DNA from: Sphingobacterium humi | GTDB taxonomy: Bacteria; Bacteroidota; Bacteroidia; Sphingobacteriales; Sphingobacteriaceae | Assembly (NCBI RefSeq): GCF_009768885.1 | Contig: NZ_WSQA01000009.1 | Span: forward strand, 62,001-126,000 | Reading direction: 5' to 3' | DNA: 64,000 nucleotides | Shown: positions 43,895 through 53,821 of the stretch, piece by piece | Layout: every line of letters starts with the position of its first letter | How positions within the stretch are numbered: the first letter of the stretch is position 1 | The notes under the pieces: model-generated | Databases searched by the model: none | What the model was told of the DNA's origin: nothing | What the model saw: the letters and a program-made list of their open reading frames with translations, nothing else | Made by a program: the position numbers and the translations under genes

Positions 43895-43962
43895 GTTATC
43901 GAAATAATAAAATACAAGAATCATGCTAAAAGTATAAAAGCTCCAAAATCGTTGCCTGAATA

Positions 43963-44760
43963 TTAATGCACGCCTTCGTAATAAGGGCCTCCTCCGGAAG
44001 GTTGCTTTGGATCGAAAATTCCTAATTCTTTAAATAGATTAATCGCCATTTCCTTATGTCCCAACCCGTTAGGATGCAAAGGGTCATTCAAAAGCTGCTT
44101 GCTCCATTGGTCTTTATATTTGGCTTTTAACTCGGTATTCCAATAGTGCCATTGGTTTACGAAAATAACGCTTCTCTTTTTTGTTATTTCTTCCATTTTG
44201 ACTACATATTGCTTCAAGTTTTTGCGTTCAACGGCCTCTTCTTCCAAAATTGGGGTAGGCGATAAAAATACGGGAATGGCGCCTAAGGCACGAATCTGAT
44301 CGACAAATTTCTCGAGGTTTTTTCCGTATTGCTCCACGGAGATATTTCTTTTTTCCGAGGCATCGTTGGTGCCTATCATTAAAAAGACAACCTGTGGCTT
44401 GAGGTGGGAAACCCGCCAATCGAAATCTTTTAAAATATCGACTGTTGCATTTCCGGAGACTGCTGTATTGATGATGATGTCGCGCGGTCTTCCCATTTCA
44501 TAGCGCACGCGCTCAAAGAATATTTCGGAGTAAGTGCGATAGCCATGGGTATGCTTGGCACCCTGGGTAATGCTGTTTCCGGTAAATAGCCAGGTAATGG
44601 GAGTTTTGGTTTTTAATAAGTCGGCGATTGCTTGTTTATCGATTTGGACGCTATCGGTTTTTGCGTAAGCTGAAACATGTTCTGGGATAAGCGGTTCATT
44701 CGCGAAAGTTGTTGCTGAGCAGCTTAATAAGCTAAATAGTAAAAGGGTTTTAAGGTTCAT
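43963..44760 (-). CDS. SGNH/GDSL-family hydrolase
   Basis: A 265-residue exported esterase. Signal peptide at 1-20 (SATTFAN). Block I is FTGNSITQG with the nucleophile Ser, block II has the Gly of NTAVSGNAT, block III is IGTNDASE, and block V DPLHPNGLGH carries the Asp-His pair. It probably deacetylates a carbohydrate or cleaves a small ester. The ATG at 44760 is chosen because it starts the signal peptide; the frame is open further upstream to 44934, into the neighbouring esterase gene. It follows the CE15-type gene by 61 bases on the same strand, pointing to joint use on plant glycans. Confidence 0.82.
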   Translation of the reverse strand: MNLKTLLLFSLLSCSATTFANEPLIPEHVSAYAKTDSVQIDKQAIADLLKTKTPITWLFTGNSITQGAKHTHGYRTYSEIFFERVRYEMGRPRDIIINTAVSGNATVDILKDFDWRVSHLKPQVVFLMIGTNDASEKRNISVEQYGKNLEKFVDQIRALGAIPVFLSPTPILEEEAVERKNLKQYVVKMEEITKKRSVIFVNQWHYWNTELKAKYKDQWSKQLLNDPLHPNGLGHKEMAINLFKELGIFDPKQPSGGGPYYEGVH

Positions 44761-44821
44761 AGGTTGATTGTTTAGGGCTAAATATACGAAATAAGGGCAG
44801 AAAATTAAGGATAAGCCCCAG

Positions 44822-46105
44822 CTATTGACCCTCAGGTTTAGCAATGACATACTGATCGGCAAAGGCAATATATTGCTGCCAATCGTAAAGGAGGATATTA
44901 TGTTTTCCGGTTCTTCGGTGGTAATGAACCACATGACCGACAGGTGTATCGGGTGCCGGGAAGCTTACGCCCTGCAAGCCCCTAAGCCCATAACTGTTGT
45001 AAATTGGTTCTGTAAGCTGTGCGCTGAGGAACTCGCCTAATGGATCTGCCCATAAATCTTCCGTCGCACTGGCCACATACAAGGGTCTCGGTGCTACTAA
45101 TGCTAACAGCATATGCTGATCAAAGGGCAACAGATAGGGTCTATTATTGTAAAACTTATACTTTTCAACAAACCAATGTGGAAAGGATGTATTGATTCGA
45201 TGGATGGTTTCGCCGAACCAACGTCGGGAAAGTGCGGCTCCCCCTTCGCCGGAATTATTGGATATAACCGCTGCAATTCGGGTATCATTGGCGCCAGCCC
45301 AAATCGCCGCTTTGCCGAGTCGGGAATGCCCCGTAACCAGAATGCGGGAAGCATCTATCCGATCCTCGGTTTCTAAATAATCAACGATACGGCTGAGCCC
45401 CCAAGCCCACACAGAAAGCGCTGCCCAGTCTTGCGGCTTCAGGCCTAGCTCTTTGGAAATTTTACTCCGCAAGCTTTGCTTCCAGCCTTCGGCATGGTCT
45501 AGTTCTAGATCGCCATAGTAAGCTGTTGCCACAGCGTATCCTTTGGCCATTGCATGTTCCAACTCCCAACGCTCTGCCTGCGTTCCACGTAGATTCGGGT
45601 CTGTTTTTCCATTATCCTTATTGAGGAGCAAAAGATCCTTATTGCGTTTGGATATGATAATATCAGGATCATTATGTATGGTATGATTCCCTTTGAAATT
45701 CAAGCCCATAAATACAGGTGCAGGTTGTGCCAGGTGGTTCGGAATATAGATAATCACATCCATATAAACGGAACTATCGGCCTTGGAAAAATAACAGCGA
45801 ACTTGCTTGGAAGTTGCTTTACCTTGCAAAGCCTGTGGATTGCTATGTTGCAGTTCGATGCGCATGGTTTTAGGTTTTCGCGGGAACTGCCCATACATGT
45901 TATCCTTAAATAATTTTAAGAGATAAGCTCTTCGTTTTTTCTCCCAAGTATTGCGCATTTCTTCCTTGTTGGCGGGTTCCTTTTTAAAGAGTGTGGGTAA
46001 TTCGTAAGGACCTACATTAAATTCAAGTTCATTGTATACGGGCTTCTGCGCAAAGGAAGGAATGCAACAGCTAAGGAGGAAAAGGATAACAAGGCTATTT
46101 CTCAT
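44822..46105 (-). CDS. Glucuronoyl methylesterase-like alpha/beta hydrolase (CE15 type)
   Basis: A 427-residue exported enzyme. Signal peptide at residues 1-20 from ATG 46105 (an upstream start at 46159 would add 18 residues without signal character). The nucleophile elbow VTGHSRLGKAAIWAGA, the Glu/Trp-rich stretch following it and the terminal His in KHNILLYDW are the CE15 arrangement. Members split the ester between lignin and glucuronic acid of xylan. The enzyme is annotated as acetyl-xylan esterase in related species, so the true substrate is open. Paired with the SGNH hydrolase gene downstream. Confidence 0.82.
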   Translation of the reverse strand: MRNSLVILFLLSCCIPSFAQKPVYNELEFNVGPYELPTLFKKEPANKEEMRNTWEKKRRAYLLKLFKDNMYGQFPRKPKTMRIELQHSNPQALQGKATSKQVRCYFSKADSSVYMDVIIYIPNHLAQPAPVFMGLNFKGNHTIHNDPDIIISKRNKDLLLLNKDNGKTDPNLRGTQAERWELEHAMAKGYAVATAYYGDLELDHAEGWKQSLRSKISKELGLKPQDWAALSVWAWGLSRIVDYLETEDRIDASRILVTGHSRLGKAAIWAGANDTRIAAVISNNSGEGGAALSRRWFGETIHRINTSFPHWFVEKYKFYNNRPYLLPFDQHMLLALVAPRPLYVASATEDLWADPLGEFLSAQLTEPIYNSYGLRGLQGVSFPAPDTPVGHVVHYHRRTGKHNILLYDWQQYIAFADQYVIAKPEGQ

Positions 46106-46211
46106 GGTTAGGTTAATGGGTTTAAGGTAAAGGTTTCTAAATCCACTACGATACAACAAGTTAGCTATTTTATAGTTTTATTGAAAGGAATACCTGCCTG
46201 ATTTTAACAAC

Positions 46212-46249
46212 AAAAGCCCCGGCATTGACTGTATCAATACCCGGGCTTT
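46212..46249 (-). terminator. Terminator of purC
   Basis: Minus-strand arms AAAGCCC and GGGGCTTT with further imperfect pairing (TTGA with TCAA) are followed by TTTTGTTGTT, 25 bases after the purC stop. Confidence 0.7.
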
Positions 46250-46274
46250 CTTTATTCCCTTGCTTAAATCGGAC

Positions 46275-46958
46275 TTAGCCTAAGAAAATTTTTTCTAAAT
46301 CTAAAGGTGCAATGTATTTTCCATCTTGGTAAACACGCATATTACCGCCTGAAATCTCGTCGATCAACATGATCTCGCCAGTAGCTTTATCGCGTCCAAA
46401 TTCTAATTTAATATCGTATAATTCTAAATTCTTGCTGGCTAACTCCACTTTAATGGCGTTGCAGATCGTTTTTGTTAATTCCTTAATGGTTTGATAGTCT
46501 TGATTATTAAGGATACCCAACATGACTAAAGCATCTTCAGAAATCGTTGGGTCGCCACGTTCGTCATCTTTAATAGTAATCTCTACAAAGGAATCCAAAG
46601 GCTGGCCTTCTTCACAATAAGCGCCATAACGACGTAGAAAACTTCCTACCGCACGGTAGCGGCAGATTACTTCTAATCCTTTCCCGAAGGTTTCGGCTTC
46701 TTTTACAACCATACTTACCTCTTCGATATCAGCGGAAACATAATGCGAGTTCACGCCTTGGCTCTTCAACAGCTCAAAAAAGTGCTTGGTCATTTTAAGG
46801 CCTGATTTACCGGCACCATCAATGGTTAAGCCTACTGTATTCGCACCTGGATCAAATACCCCATCGGTACCAGTCACATCATCTTTAAACTTTAATAAAA
46901 CCTGATTATGGTCTAGGCTGTAAACATCTTTTGTTTTACCTTGATAGATTAATTTCAT
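46275..46958 (-). CDS. purC: Phosphoribosylaminoimidazole-succinocarboxamide synthase
   Basis: A 227-residue cytoplasmic purine-biosynthesis enzyme that joins CAIR and aspartate using ATP. Recognised by YQGKTKDVYS at residues 4-13, the CRYRAVGSFLRRYG segment (about 99-112), the acidic metal-binding EITIKDDERGDP and DIKLEFGRD with LIDEISGG near the C-terminus. Length is as for the bacterial monofunctional form. It stands alone between convergent and divergent neighbours and has its own terminator. No purine riboswitch is apparent upstream. Confidence 0.95.
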   Translation of the reverse strand: MKLIYQGKTKDVYSLDHNQVLLKFKDDVTGTDGVFDPGANTVGLTIDGAGKSGLKMTKHFFELLKSQGVNSHYVSADIEEVSMVVKEAETFGKGLEVICRYRAVGSFLRRYGAYCEEGQPLDSFVEITIKDDERGDPTISEDALVMLGILNNQDYQTIKELTKTICNAIKVELASKNLELYDIKLEFGRDKATGEIMLIDEISGGNMRVYQDGKYIAPLDLEKIFLG

Positions 46959-47096
46959 AAGAGTGTATGTTATTGTTTATGCTGAGCACAAAACTACTAG
47001 AAATATGCTATAAACGGGAATATCCTCGAAAAGAACAGTAGAAAAATTGTAGGTGCCCTAAAATTCTTCATAAAAACTACCCGCAAAGGGTTAATG

Positions 47097-47127
47097 TTGT
47101 AACTTTCAATTCTTATCCCTAATTTAG
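47097..47127 (+). promoter_or_regulatory. Candidate promoter of the PagL-like gene
   Basis: TTG at 47097-47099 and TAATTTAG (one mismatch to TAnnTTTG) at 47120-47127 are 20 bases apart, 28 bases before the ATG. Confidence 0.35.
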
Positions 47128-47154
47128 AATCTGACCGTTTTTTACCAATGCAGT

Positions 47155-48414
47155 ATGCTTAACCATTTATTACTGAAATCTAAACCTGTTGCTTATTGCT
47201 TTATTGGTATTTTATGCGGTTTACTTTCTCTTGGCGAGCTTCAGGCTCAACAAGATTCGATAAACCAGCCCGCTGAGTATCAAACACGCATCAAACTTCC
47301 GCAGTTCTTCAGTCTGGAAATTCGTCCGGCCTATAATATTCAAACCGCCCCTTTTTATGTCAGTGGTGAGCATATTAAAATCACCCCTGATTATGGTGTA
47401 TCAGGACACTTGAAGTATGGCTTTGCGATGCCAACCGGTTCTTTGGGTAGCCAGATATTCTCCAAAACACAGCAAGGCATTGGGCTGGCCTATTATAATT
47501 TCGGCAATAAAGAAGAATTGGGAAATCCGACCGTAGCCTACCTCTTCCAAAATGCTGAAATTACCAAACTCTTTCCCGGTGTAGCCTTGGGCTATGAATG
47601 GAATTTCGGACTCTCTAGTGGTTGGAAAGTGTACGATCCTGCATTGAACCCTAGGAATGTGATTGTGGGTTCTAAGGTAAATGCCTATATCAACTTAGGG
47701 CTATACTTAAAATGGCGTCTTTCTGCACGATTGGGTCTGTTGAGTGGCATAGACCTGACGCATTTTTCCAATGGTAATACCGAGTACCCAAATGCTGGCG
47801 TCAATACAGCGGGGCTTAAGTTTGGCTTGCAATACGCTGTAAATAACCCCTTACCGGCGATTAAAACCTTTGAACCGACTTATACAGTTCCTGCATTCAA
47901 AAAACATATAAGCTATGAATCGGTGCTCTTTGCATCCTGGCGTCGGAAAGGCGTTGAATTCCTTGGGCATCAGGTGGCCTCGCCACATAAATACCCCGTA
48001 TTTGGCTTTTACTTTGCTCCCATGTATAATTTCAGCTACCGCTTCCGCACGGGGATATCGCTGGATGGCATCTATGATGGCAGTGCGAATGTGTATACCG
48101 AAGACTATATTTCAGGAACAGAGCAGCAATTTTTCAAACCCGAGTGGAAAAGACAAGTTGCTCTTGGGCTTTCCGCTCGGGCTGATTATGTGATGCCTAT
48201 CTTTACGATTAGCTTCGGATTGGGAGCCAATTTGTTGCATGAAGGTGGAGACCTGAATGGTACTTACCAGAGTTTCGCGCTAAAAATTATGGCTACCCGC
48301 AGCTCCTTCCTTCATATAGGCTACAATTTAAAAGACTTTAAAGAGCCTAACTACCTGATGTTGGGTATTGGCTATCGATTCAACAATAAAGTACCATCCT
48401 TACTATCTAAGTAG
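47155..48414 (+). CDS. Acyloxyacyl hydrolase, PagL-like lipid A deacylase
   Basis: A 419-residue outer-membrane protein. Signal peptide at about 1-32 (LQAQQ). Residues about 52-230 form the PagL-like barrel with the active-site signature THFSNGN...YPNAG: His203 and Ser205 would be the catalytic pair. A second beta-rich half of about 180 residues follows; the family in Bacteroidota is commonly this long, while proteobacterial PagL has only about 170. It is expected to remove a 3-O-linked acyl chain from lipid A in the outer leaflet. It is convergent with the PI-PLC-like gene at a distance of 4 bases. Confidence 0.8.
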   Translation: MLNHLLLKSKPVAYCFIGILCGLLSLGELQAQQDSINQPAEYQTRIKLPQFFSLEIRPAYNIQTAPFYVSGEHIKITPDYGVSGHLKYGFAMPTGSLGSQIFSKTQQGIGLAYYNFGNKEELGNPTVAYLFQNAEITKLFPGVALGYEWNFGLSSGWKVYDPALNPRNVIVGSKVNAYINLGLYLKWRLSARLGLLSGIDLTHFSNGNTEYPNAGVNTAGLKFGLQYAVNNPLPAIKTFEPTYTVPAFKKHISYESVLFASWRRKGVEFLGHQVASPHKYPVFGFYFAPMYNFSYRFRTGISLDGIYDGSANVYTEDYISGTEQQFFKPEWKRQVALGLSARADYVMPIFTISFGLGANLLHEGGDLNGTYQSFALKIMATRSSFLHIGYNLKDFKEPNYLMLGIGYRFNNKVPSLLSK

Positions 48415-48418
48415 TCTT

Positions 48419-49618
48419 TTATTTGGCATTTACGGGGTTCTTGCGCACGTCCTTAGCTCCTGGTAGTTTAACCTGATAGCTGGTTCCGTAAGGATTCGGA
48501 AGCTTCATAAAGTCTGTCGAAATAACCTGTGCTCCACTGCTAAAGGCAGCCTTCGCACGGGAATAATCGGTTACCTTGGCTTCATAGGTTTCAATATCCG
48601 ATCGCGTCCGCACAAGAAATCCGTCCCTTACCAATTGCTTAATTTCCTCTTGCCGCAGTATTGCATTATCCATTAAAATGAAAGCGCCGAAGCTATCGGT
48701 GCTGGATGCGTTGGCAAACATGGCCTTTCCTTCCAGGTTAGAGGCATCCTTGACATATTGCCCACCGTAGGTACCTAATCCTGCCGTGATTGGTAATAAC
48801 AAAAACACAAACTTACCCCTGGCATCAGCAAGCTTTGGCCAATTGCCATTACGCACCGCCTCATTTAAGGTAGCATAGCCCCCACGGATATCATCTGGAA
48901 TAATCAGGTTTTCCCGTCCAATGATGTCAAATACATCTTGATCCAATTGATCAAAGGCCGACTGATCGAATGGCAAAATGGAAGTAGCATGCGGTAGAAA
49001 TGGAATGCCACTGTCCTTAGTCTCTACCATGATAAAAAGAGGGACATGCTTAGGGTTCTGTGCTGACCAAGCCTTCAAGGTGCTCAAAGCCTCCCTAAAG
49101 GTGGGATGGTAGGTTCTGAAGTCAATATCAGCCATATGCAGCACCTTAAAACCGGGTTCTTCTAAACCTCTAGTTTCCATATAATCCAAATTCACCTTTC
49201 CTTTTTCGCGTAATAAGCGATATCCTGCAGGGTGGAGGAACTTTCCACCTTGTGGATCATGATAAACATCCAGTTCCAAGCTTCGCATCCCAGAATCTAA
49301 TTGTTCGGTCAATGGGGGATGATTATAATTCAACATCTCCTCAAAACTTACCGTATTGGGATGAAACTCTTTAAAGCGTTCGAGTTGTTCCTTAGACATT
49401 TGCTTCGCTAAATTGCTGTATATATTGGTTGCCAAAGGGGAAACTAAGGCAAGTAATTCCTTATCAACGGGCCTAGCATAGCTATTATGAGTGCCAAGAA
49501 CTTGAATTTGGTTAATCTTTAAACTATCGATTGGAAGCTCTTGCGCTTGAGCCAGTAAAGTTGAAGCAGCGCCAAGTATAGCCAAAAGAGCTGTAGTAAT
49601 AATCCGTTGTAATTTCAT
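48419..49618 (-). CDS. PI-PLC-C1-like phosphodiesterase
   Basis: A 399-residue exported protein with signal peptide ending LAQAQ (about residue 25). The catalytic domain shows His44 in LGTHNSY, the metal- and phosphate-binding LDSGMRSLELDVY (about 107-119) and His161 in VLHMADIDF, the arrangement of calcium-dependent PI-specific phospholipase C1-like proteins (TIM barrel). It probably hydrolyses a phosphodiester in an inositol- or glycerol-lipid head group. Encoded 22 bases after a TonB receptor on the same strand, so the product released may be imported by it. Confidence 0.8.
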   Translation of the reverse strand: MKLQRIITTALLAILGAASTLLAQAQELPIDSLKINQIQVLGTHNSYARPVDKELLALVSPLATNIYSNLAKQMSKEQLERFKEFHPNTVSFEEMLNYNHPPLTEQLDSGMRSLELDVYHDPQGGKFLHPAGYRLLREKGKVNLDYMETRGLEEPGFKVLHMADIDFRTYHPTFREALSTLKAWSAQNPKHVPLFIMVETKDSGIPFLPHATSILPFDQSAFDQLDQDVFDIIGRENLIIPDDIRGGYATLNEAVRNGNWPKLADARGKFVFLLLPITAGLGTYGGQYVKDASNLEGKAMFANASSTDSFGAFILMDNAILRQEEIKQLVRDGFLVRTRSDIETYEAKVTDYSRAKAAFSSGAQVISTDFMKLPNPYGTSYQVKLPGAKDVRKNPVNAK

Positions 49619-49640
49619 GCTTTATAACGATTATATGGCC

Positions 49641-52493
49641 TTACTTAATTTGAAAACTAACCCCTAACTGTCCACGAAAGGAAACATAAGAAATGGTCTC
49701 CATGCGTTCGCGCATGCCGTGGTAAAAACGATTCGGTTCATTGGTAATATTATTTAACTCCATAAACAGACGAGCCTTCGGTGTGACAGCATAGGAAGCT
49801 GAAAAATCCAAGGTGAAGTTCTTATCGAACCATTGGTAATGATCTGCTCCGGCCTGGCTACGGATGACATTTAAATAGTTTCCTTTATAGTTTCCGGCAA
49901 TACGAGCCATTACCTTTCCATCCTCGTAAAAGAGTATGCTATTAAAAATATGCTTTGCTTGCTTTGGAAGCGTAGTCGTTAAGACCGATACTTGCTTTCC
50001 TTTTTCAAACTGAGGCAGGTCAATTTTAGAATCTACGAAGGAATAGTTCAACTCAACACCTAGCTTTGATAAAAAGGAAGGAAGCTCGGTAAATCGCTTG
50101 CTTAATCCCAATTCAAAACCAAGTAAGCTTGCTTTATCCAAATTCTCTGGCGTATTTTTAACATAGGTTTTATTGTTCAAGTTCACGATAGACTGGTTAT
50201 CGTAGATGATATTGCTTAATTGCTTATAGAAGGTTCCGGCAGAAATCAACCCTACATCGCTTAAATAATATTCAAACATCAAATCTGCATTATTGGACAG
50301 TGTTGGCTTTAAGGCAGTATTTCCTTCGGTAATCGTGTTGGTTAATTCATTGATTATTATCCCCGGATTCAAGCTGTTAAAGTCTGCTCGGGCAAAGGAG
50401 CGAGTTAAACTCCCCCGTAATACGGCCTGCTCATTGATATTCCATTTTGCATGCAACATGGGAAGTGGCACATGGTAGCGATGAACGCTTTCCACATCTT
50501 CTTGACTTACCTTGTCTTTTTCTGTCACCGCCTTTTTTCCCTGAAAACGAACATGGTTGTATTCATTTCGAACCCCTGCTAATACTAAAAAAGCATCGGA
50601 CACTTGCCAATTAGCCATGATATAGCCGGCATATACATTTTCCTTACCCAGGTAAATTCCAGCGATATTGGAGGCGGCATTGGCACCCTGTACCTGTTGT
50701 AATTGGTAATTCTTGATACCTTCTTCGGTGTAAAAAGCATCAATTTGGGTGTTTTTTACTTGGTCTATCAGCACATTGGCATAGGGGTTTCCCAATTCCG
50801 ATAGAAAACCGCCATTGGCCGGAAAAGGTTCTGTTTGCAAGGACTGCAATAAGGTAGTTTTGGAATCTGCAACGCCAAGACTTGATTTTGGCATCCAAAC
50901 CAATACACCTGCACGCACGTCTTTTTCTTTATTCAGCCCTTTAAAACCCGCCTTTAATTGCAGTTTATCAGATACCTTATACCCTAAGTCAAACTTAGCG
51001 GCATAATCCACTTCGCTATTTCTATTTTGAACTAAGATGATTTGGTTCAGGCGTAATTTTGAAGGATCAACTTTGCTGGCAGGGTGAGGAAGAATTGTTT
51101 CATTCGACAAATCACCCTCTGGCCAGTCAACCTTTTGATAGCGTTTTCCATCTGGAGCCAAATGGCTATATTCCATGGGTTGCATAAAGTTGATAATCGG
51201 ATATCCACGGTCATCTTTCTTGATGTTTTTAGGTGAATTATAGTTAAAGGAAGAGCGTGCAGTATGCAAGGACCAATCTAAGTTCCATTGCTGCCCCAAT
51301 TTTGAATGGCCTAGCACTTGCAGGTTATACATATCTGTTAAGTAATCCGCATGTCTAGCTTGCAGGCTTACATTCTTCTGCTTGAAAGAGAAATAACTCT
51401 CGCGAACGGTCTGTTGATCTAAGTACTGGCTATATAAACCTTTCACAGCAATTGTATTCGATTCATTGATTTTATACTCCATGGCGCCCGTATAGCCCAT
51501 AGTTCTCCGCCTAGCGACGTAGTCGCGCAGCTGGAATTGATCCATTGCGAAGGATTGTTTGCGATCGGGATTATTGAAATCGAAAATCGTCACATAATTA
51601 TCTGCCGCCGAAGACCGATCCCACAATACACCTGTAGCCATAAAGCTTAATTTATCTGACAATTTATTCCCATAAACAAAGGAACCATTATAGGATAACT
51701 TCTGTGACTGATCGACATAACCTCCGGACACTGTTGCCGAAAAGGTTTCGCGTGCTGTAGCCGCTCGGGTGATAAAATCTATGCTTCCTCCAATGGCATC
51801 ACCATCCATATCCGGTGTCAAAGCTTTTGCCATTTTCACAAATTGGATAATCTCAGATGGAAAGATGTCCATTTGAAGACCACGGTTTACATTATCAGCA
51901 CTCGCACTTGGAAGCCTATTTCCATTTAAGGTAGAAGAACTCCATTGGATCGGAGTTCCCCGAACCGACACAGAACGTCCTTCACCCAGATCTCGTTCAA
52001 TAGAGACCCCTTGAATACGTTGCACCGCTTCCGCGGCATTTCTATCGGGTAATTTACCAATAGCATCTGCAGCTAATGTTTCAACCAGATTTGCTGAGCT
52101 TTTTTTCATTTGCAATGCCCTTACCTGCGAAGGCCGGTAGGCTCCAGTCACCAACACTCCTTCTAATTGCTGTCCTGTGCTTGCTGTCAACTTAAGCACC
52201 CCAAGGTTTAAAGTCCCCTTTTCTGCTAATTCAAGAGGCAATAGGAGCTCTTGAAATCCTAAATAGTGAATAGTTAATTGATGTTTTCCTTTTAAATCCA
52301 ACGCCATGGAAAACTGCCCATCATACCCCGTGGTACCTACATAGGACGTTCCTATAATCTTAATCGTGGCACCTTGCAAAGGACCGGTGTTATCTTCCAC
52401 CCTTCCTGTAATTCTTGTTTGGGCTTGTAGTTGCCAAGCTGCCAATAAAATCAGCAGTATACTACATGAAACTTTGTACATCATTTTTTTCAT
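49641..52493 (-). CDS. TonB-dependent receptor (TIGR01782-like)
   Basis: A 950-residue outer-membrane receptor. Signal peptide at 1-24 (LQAQ), carboxypeptidase-regulatory-like domain (about 25-110), plug with KLPDRNAAEAVQRIQGVSIERD (about 148-169) and SVRGTPIQWSSSTLNG, then a barrel ending FRGQLGVSFQIK. The plug sequence is characteristic of the Caulobacter/Xanthomonas-type receptors, which work without a SusD partner. No SusD-like gene is adjacent. The downstream PI-PLC-like gene and the AraC regulator immediately upstream on the same strand suggest a phosphodiester-containing ligand. Confidence 0.9.
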   Translation of the reverse strand: MKKMMYKVSCSILLILLAAWQLQAQTRITGRVEDNTGPLQGATIKIIGTSYVGTTGYDGQFSMALDLKGKHQLTIHYLGFQELLLPLELAEKGTLNLGVLKLTASTGQQLEGVLVTGAYRPSQVRALQMKKSSANLVETLAADAIGKLPDRNAAEAVQRIQGVSIERDLGEGRSVSVRGTPIQWSSSTLNGNRLPSASADNVNRGLQMDIFPSEIIQFVKMAKALTPDMDGDAIGGSIDFITRAATARETFSATVSGGYVDQSQKLSYNGSFVYGNKLSDKLSFMATGVLWDRSSAADNYVTIFDFNNPDRKQSFAMDQFQLRDYVARRRTMGYTGAMEYKINESNTIAVKGLYSQYLDQQTVRESYFSFKQKNVSLQARHADYLTDMYNLQVLGHSKLGQQWNLDWSLHTARSSFNYNSPKNIKKDDRGYPIINFMQPMEYSHLAPDGKRYQKVDWPEGDLSNETILPHPASKVDPSKLRLNQIILVQNRNSEVDYAAKFDLGYKVSDKLQLKAGFKGLNKEKDVRAGVLVWMPKSSLGVADSKTTLLQSLQTEPFPANGGFLSELGNPYANVLIDQVKNTQIDAFYTEEGIKNYQLQQVQGANAASNIAGIYLGKENVYAGYIMANWQVSDAFLVLAGVRNEYNHVRFQGKKAVTEKDKVSQEDVESVHRYHVPLPMLHAKWNINEQAVLRGSLTRSFARADFNSLNPGIIINELTNTITEGNTALKPTLSNNADLMFEYYLSDVGLISAGTFYKQLSNIIYDNQSIVNLNNKTYVKNTPENLDKASLLGFELGLSKRFTELPSFLSKLGVELNYSFVDSKIDLPQFEKGKQVSVLTTTLPKQAKHIFNSILFYEDGKVMARIAGNYKGNYLNVIRSQAGADHYQWFDKNFTLDFSASYAVTPKARLFMELNNITNEPNRFYHGMRERMETISYVSFRGQLGVSFQIK

Positions 52494-52630
52494 AACAGAT
52501 TAATTTTTTCTAAGTCCGGCTAAACTAGAAAGCCCGTTAAAAAACTTTGTCCATCTAAATTAAGCTGTACAAATTCCAGGAAAAACAACGCACAAAACAC
52601 TGATTAATAATAATTTACAAACATTAAACT

Positions 52631-52641
52631 TTCGTTACGAA
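52631..52641. promoter_or_regulatory. Small dyad upstream of the TonB receptor
   Basis: TTCGTTACGAA is a palindrome around its central T, in the 170-base gap before the receptor gene. It may be a binding site of the adjacent AraC regulator, but nothing else supports this. Confidence 0.2.
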
Positions 52642-52663
52642 CATTTAAAGCAATTATAAACTG

Positions 52664-53722
52664 CTAAGGCAGGGCACATTTTATCTGTTCTTTAAATTCG
52701 GAAGGTGTTACGCCTAATTTGCTTTTGAAATATTTATAGAAAGTCGTTCTGGATTTAAAACCTACCTGAAAGGATAGATCGGAAACATTGCAGCTTGGAT
52801 TTTCTTGCAATTTCTTTATAAACAGCTCCAATCTGTACGTATTGATAAGCTCGTAGAAGGAGGTTTGCATATGATCCGTGATAACCTGGCTGATCTGATG
52901 TTTGGGAGTTTGGATCTGTTCTGCCAGATTAAGTAGTCCATAGTCTTCGGAGGTATAATCTTGCGTTTGATCGAGAAATCCTCGGATGGAGGCTGCTATT
53001 TCTTGCATCGTCGCAGGCGTCAGGTTCGAATGCTTATACTTATCTATGGTTTCAGCAACCACAGGCGGATTGGAATGTTCTTTTGCATTTTTTATCCGCA
53101 GCACTAAATTTATCAATAAGCCGAATTGAATAAAGAACAGGTAATTGTATACATGACGAATCTTATCGATATCAACGCCTGCCTTATAACTGACATAATA
53201 AGCCGTAACACTGACTGCTAGATAGGTGAGAAAGATGTAGTAATGGCGGAAGAAAGGTAATTCTCGATTGGCAAATCGGCATAATTGTAATATTGCAAGA
53301 AGGATAAATCCTAACCAATAATAGAAATATCCTTTAAAAATATAATCATAGCCTTGAAGTAACATGGGTTGCACTTCTTTAAACCTGATTAATTGCCAAA
53401 AGGCAATAATATTGAGTATAAAAACCACGAAAAATGGAAACAGCAATAGTCGAACGGTTTGCTTCGAAAGGGATTTGCCAATAAAATTCATGCTAATCAT
53501 AAATAAGATCGGGCCTTTCAAAAAGCGAAAACTACTGGGCAATACATCCAAATAAAGGGTGCTGCCTGAGAAATGATTATACATGAACAACTCATATATA
53601 AAATCAAAACAGATGACTAAACAGTAAAGATGAAAAAGGTAAAGCTCATTCTTTCGACGATTATAGATGAGCAAAGTGGAAAGGGTACTTTGGATAATAA
53701 TAGCTATGTAAACACTCGTCAT
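52664..53722 (-). CDS. AraC-family regulator with N-terminal membrane sensor
   Basis: A 352-residue protein. The first 220 residues hold about six to seven hydrophobic segments, typical of Bacteroidota AraC regulators with an integral sensor half. The C-terminal HTH_18 domain (about 250-345) has the two helix-turn-helix motifs LLNLAEQIQTPKHQISQVI and VSDLSFQVGFKSRTTFYKYF. The start ATG 53722 is supported by an exact -7 box 38 bases upstream, which would lie too close for the alternative TTG at 53758. It is the likely regulator of the TonB receptor and PI-PLC-like genes downstream. Confidence 0.82.
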   Translation of the reverse strand: MTSVYIAIIIQSTLSTLLIYNRRKNELYLFHLYCLVICFDFIYELFMYNHFSGSTLYLDVLPSSFRFLKGPILFMISMNFIGKSLSKQTVRLLLFPFFVVFILNIIAFWQLIRFKEVQPMLLQGYDYIFKGYFYYWLGFILLAILQLCRFANRELPFFRHYYIFLTYLAVSVTAYYVSYKAGVDIDKIRHVYNYLFFIQFGLLINLVLRIKNAKEHSNPPVVAETIDKYKHSNLTPATMQEIAASIRGFLDQTQDYTSEDYGLLNLAEQIQTPKHQISQVITDHMQTSFYELINTYRLELFIKKLQENPSCNVSDLSFQVGFKSRTTFYKYFKSKLGVTPSEFKEQIKCALP

Positions 53723-53759
53723 ACGCGAAGCTGCATGGTTTATTGTTCCAATCAGCAAA

Positions 53760-53767
53760 CAAAGTTA
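53760..53767 (-). promoter_or_regulatory. -7 element of the membrane AraC gene
   Basis: Minus-strand TAACTTTG is an exact TAnnTTTG, with TTTC (one mismatch to TTTG) about 20 bases upstream. It decides between the two possible starts of the regulator. Confidence 0.5.
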
Positions 53768-53821
53768 AAAAGCAGCTATGAAGAAATGGTTTAGATAGAA
53801 TTAACTAATATTTAACTTACA

